Shown here: positions 63,187 through 64,000 of the stretch, in pieces
Position numbering within the stretch: the stretch's first letter is position 1
Layout of the letters: every line of letters begins with the position of its first letter
From: Streptomyces angustmyceticus
GTDB lineage: Bacteria > Actinomycetota > Actinomycetes > Streptomycetales > Streptomycetaceae
DNA: 64,000 nt
Direction: 5' to 3'
Assembly: GCF_019933235.1 (NCBI RefSeq)
Contig: NZ_CP082945.1
Coordinates: 1 to 64,000, forward strand
The notes under the pieces: model-generated
Databases searched by the model: none
The model's input: only the letters and a program-made list of their open reading frames with translations
Told to the model about the DNA's origin: nothing
Translations under genes and position numbers: made by a program

Positions 63187-63999
63187 TCACACCCAGTCGT
63201 GGACGAGCGTGGCGGCCTCGTCGAAGCCGGTCCGCTCCGCGAGCCGCTTCTCCTTGGGGATGTAGGAGTTCGCGAACAGGTCGTAGACGCCGCCGGATCC
63301 CACGGAGAGCAGGTCGTTCAACGGGGTACGGAGCACGCTGTCGACATACGTCGCGTCCACGCCGCCCGCACTCATGACGTCGGCGGCGTAGCACGTCGTC
63401 AGCGTGGGTCCGGTCCGTTCGAAGAACACCGGGGTGCCCGCGATCATGCCGGTGACATCGACCTCGTCGAGGAGCCGGGCCTCCTCGGCCGGGCCGTGGC
63501 GGTCGAGCAGGGTGCGCCACCCGTCCCTGAGCTGTGTGGTGTAGACGAGGGAGCCGGGGCCGACGAGTGGCCTGATGCCCGCGAAGAGCAGCAGGGTCAT
63601 GTACAGCGCCACCGAGGGGACGAGGTCCTCGCGGTGCAGCGCCTCGCGCAGCGCCTCCCGTTCCAGGGGAATGCGCAGGTGGGCGAAGCGTTCGTCGGCC
63701 GGCACGAGCGCGTTGCCCTGTACGTACAGCCGCAGGAGCCCCGGTCGGCGGGGGTGCCGCAGCCAGAAGAAGTGGGTGCCTTTCCCCGCGGCCTCGTCCC
63801 AGGCCACCACGACCCCGCGAAAGGTGTCGAGGACCCGCTGCCGCTGTGCGGGGTCGAGCAGGGCCGTGGAAAGCCAGCTCTCCTCCGCCAGCAACTCGAT
63901 CAGGCTTTCCCTGGCCACGTCCTCGGCGCCGGCATAGAGCAAATCCGGAATGTGCGGCCGCAGTTCTTCCGAGAAGAGCCGGGGCCAGGTCCCGTGCAC
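63187..63999 (-). CDS. Partial hypothetical protein, 5' end beyond the window
   Basis: At least 270 residues run off the right edge; a GTG at 63999 is the last in-frame start visible but probably not the true one. The sequence is soluble with mixed alpha/beta content: LFSEELRPHIPDLLYAG, ARESLIELLAEESWLSTALL, FFWLRHPRRPGLLRLYVQGN, SVALYMTLLLFAGIRPLVG, and CYAADVMSAGGVDATYVDSV. I do not recognise the family. Codon bias is strong and it stops 12 bases from the LacI stop. Confidence 0.7.
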   Translation of the reverse strand: MHGTWPRLFSEELRPHIPDLLYAGAEDVARESLIELLAEESWLSTALLDPAQRQRVLDTFRGVVVAWDEAAGKGTHFFWLRHPRRPGLLRLYVQGNALVPADERFAHLRIPLEREALREALHREDLVPSVALYMTLLLFAGIRPLVGPGSLVYTTQLRDGWRTLLDRHGPAEEARLLDEVDVTGMIAGTPVFFERTGPTLTTCYAADVMSAGGVDATYVDSVLRTPLNDLLSVGSGGVYDLFANSYIPKEKRLAERTGFDEAATLVHDWV

Positions 64000-64000
64000 G

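Overview
The window looks like a stretch of Streptomyces chromosome. G+C is very high, with a strong G/C preference at third codon positions. GTG and TTG starts are frequent and often sit behind AAGGAGG-type ribosome sites. Many families are streptomycete-typical (DUF6283, SCO4402, DUF6480, DUF6153, DasR-linked chitinase, Fur/KatG pair). The left 42 kb is rich in mobile-element remnants, broken genes and polymorphic toxins, as expected of a chromosome arm or genomic island. The right 20 kb is denser and more conventional.

Region 1 (1-22 kb) is a polymorphic-toxin island. A DUF6283 protein is followed by a large secreted LamG protein and a 2162-residue secreted RHS protein. The RHS C-terminal tip looks like a type-30 RNase-like toxin, and an SCO4402-family gene overlapping its stop is the likely immunity gene. 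Next come a 5'-truncated gene, an intact IS3-type insertion sequence, and six decayed type I-E-like CRISPR repeats with no cas genes. A dead Mu-type transposase fragment follows. On the minus strand lies a second RHS protein (T7SS-type N-terminus, HNH-like tip) with an overlapping candidate immunity gene. Behind it is an orphan toxin tip (papain-like glutamine deamidase fold) coupled to an Imm35/YrhB-type immunity gene, with a perfect 21-bp palindrome in between. The orphan tip and its immunity gene look like a cassette displaced from the end of an older RHS gene.

Region 2 (22-42 kb) mixes small working operons with debris. Working genes include a three-gene ECF-sigma operon with overlapping stops and starts, a translationally coupled pair of tiny genes, an EF-Tu-domain-III-like protein, LysR/EamA and TetR/quinone-oxidoreductase divergent pairs, two SDR enzymes (one lacking the catalytic lysine), two VOC proteins and a GNAT enzyme. 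Debris includes a doubly frameshifted beta-propeller-like gene, a frameshifted RelE-type toxin, an IS5-type transposase, a histidine-kinase stub and a 3' fragment of a zinc dehydrogenase whose intact homologue sits at 55 kb.

Region 3 (42-64 kb) carries mostly intact genes. They are a YVTN propeller protein built of eight exact 123-bp units, an APH-like kinase, an EF-hand protein, a CPT-like kinase, a macrolide-type glycosyltransferase, a TetR regulator, and a divergent Fur-family regulator and catalase-peroxidase. Further on are a GNAT gene preceded by a 17-codon leader peptide, a STAS protein, a glutathione-independent formaldehyde-dehydrogenase-like enzyme, a GH18 chitinase behind a DasR-like box, an M4 metalloprotease, a DUF6153/DUF305 pair, a LacI regulator and a partial gene running off the right edge. 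Several strong inverted-repeat terminators separate these units. No rRNA, tRNA, integrase or replication origin was recognised.
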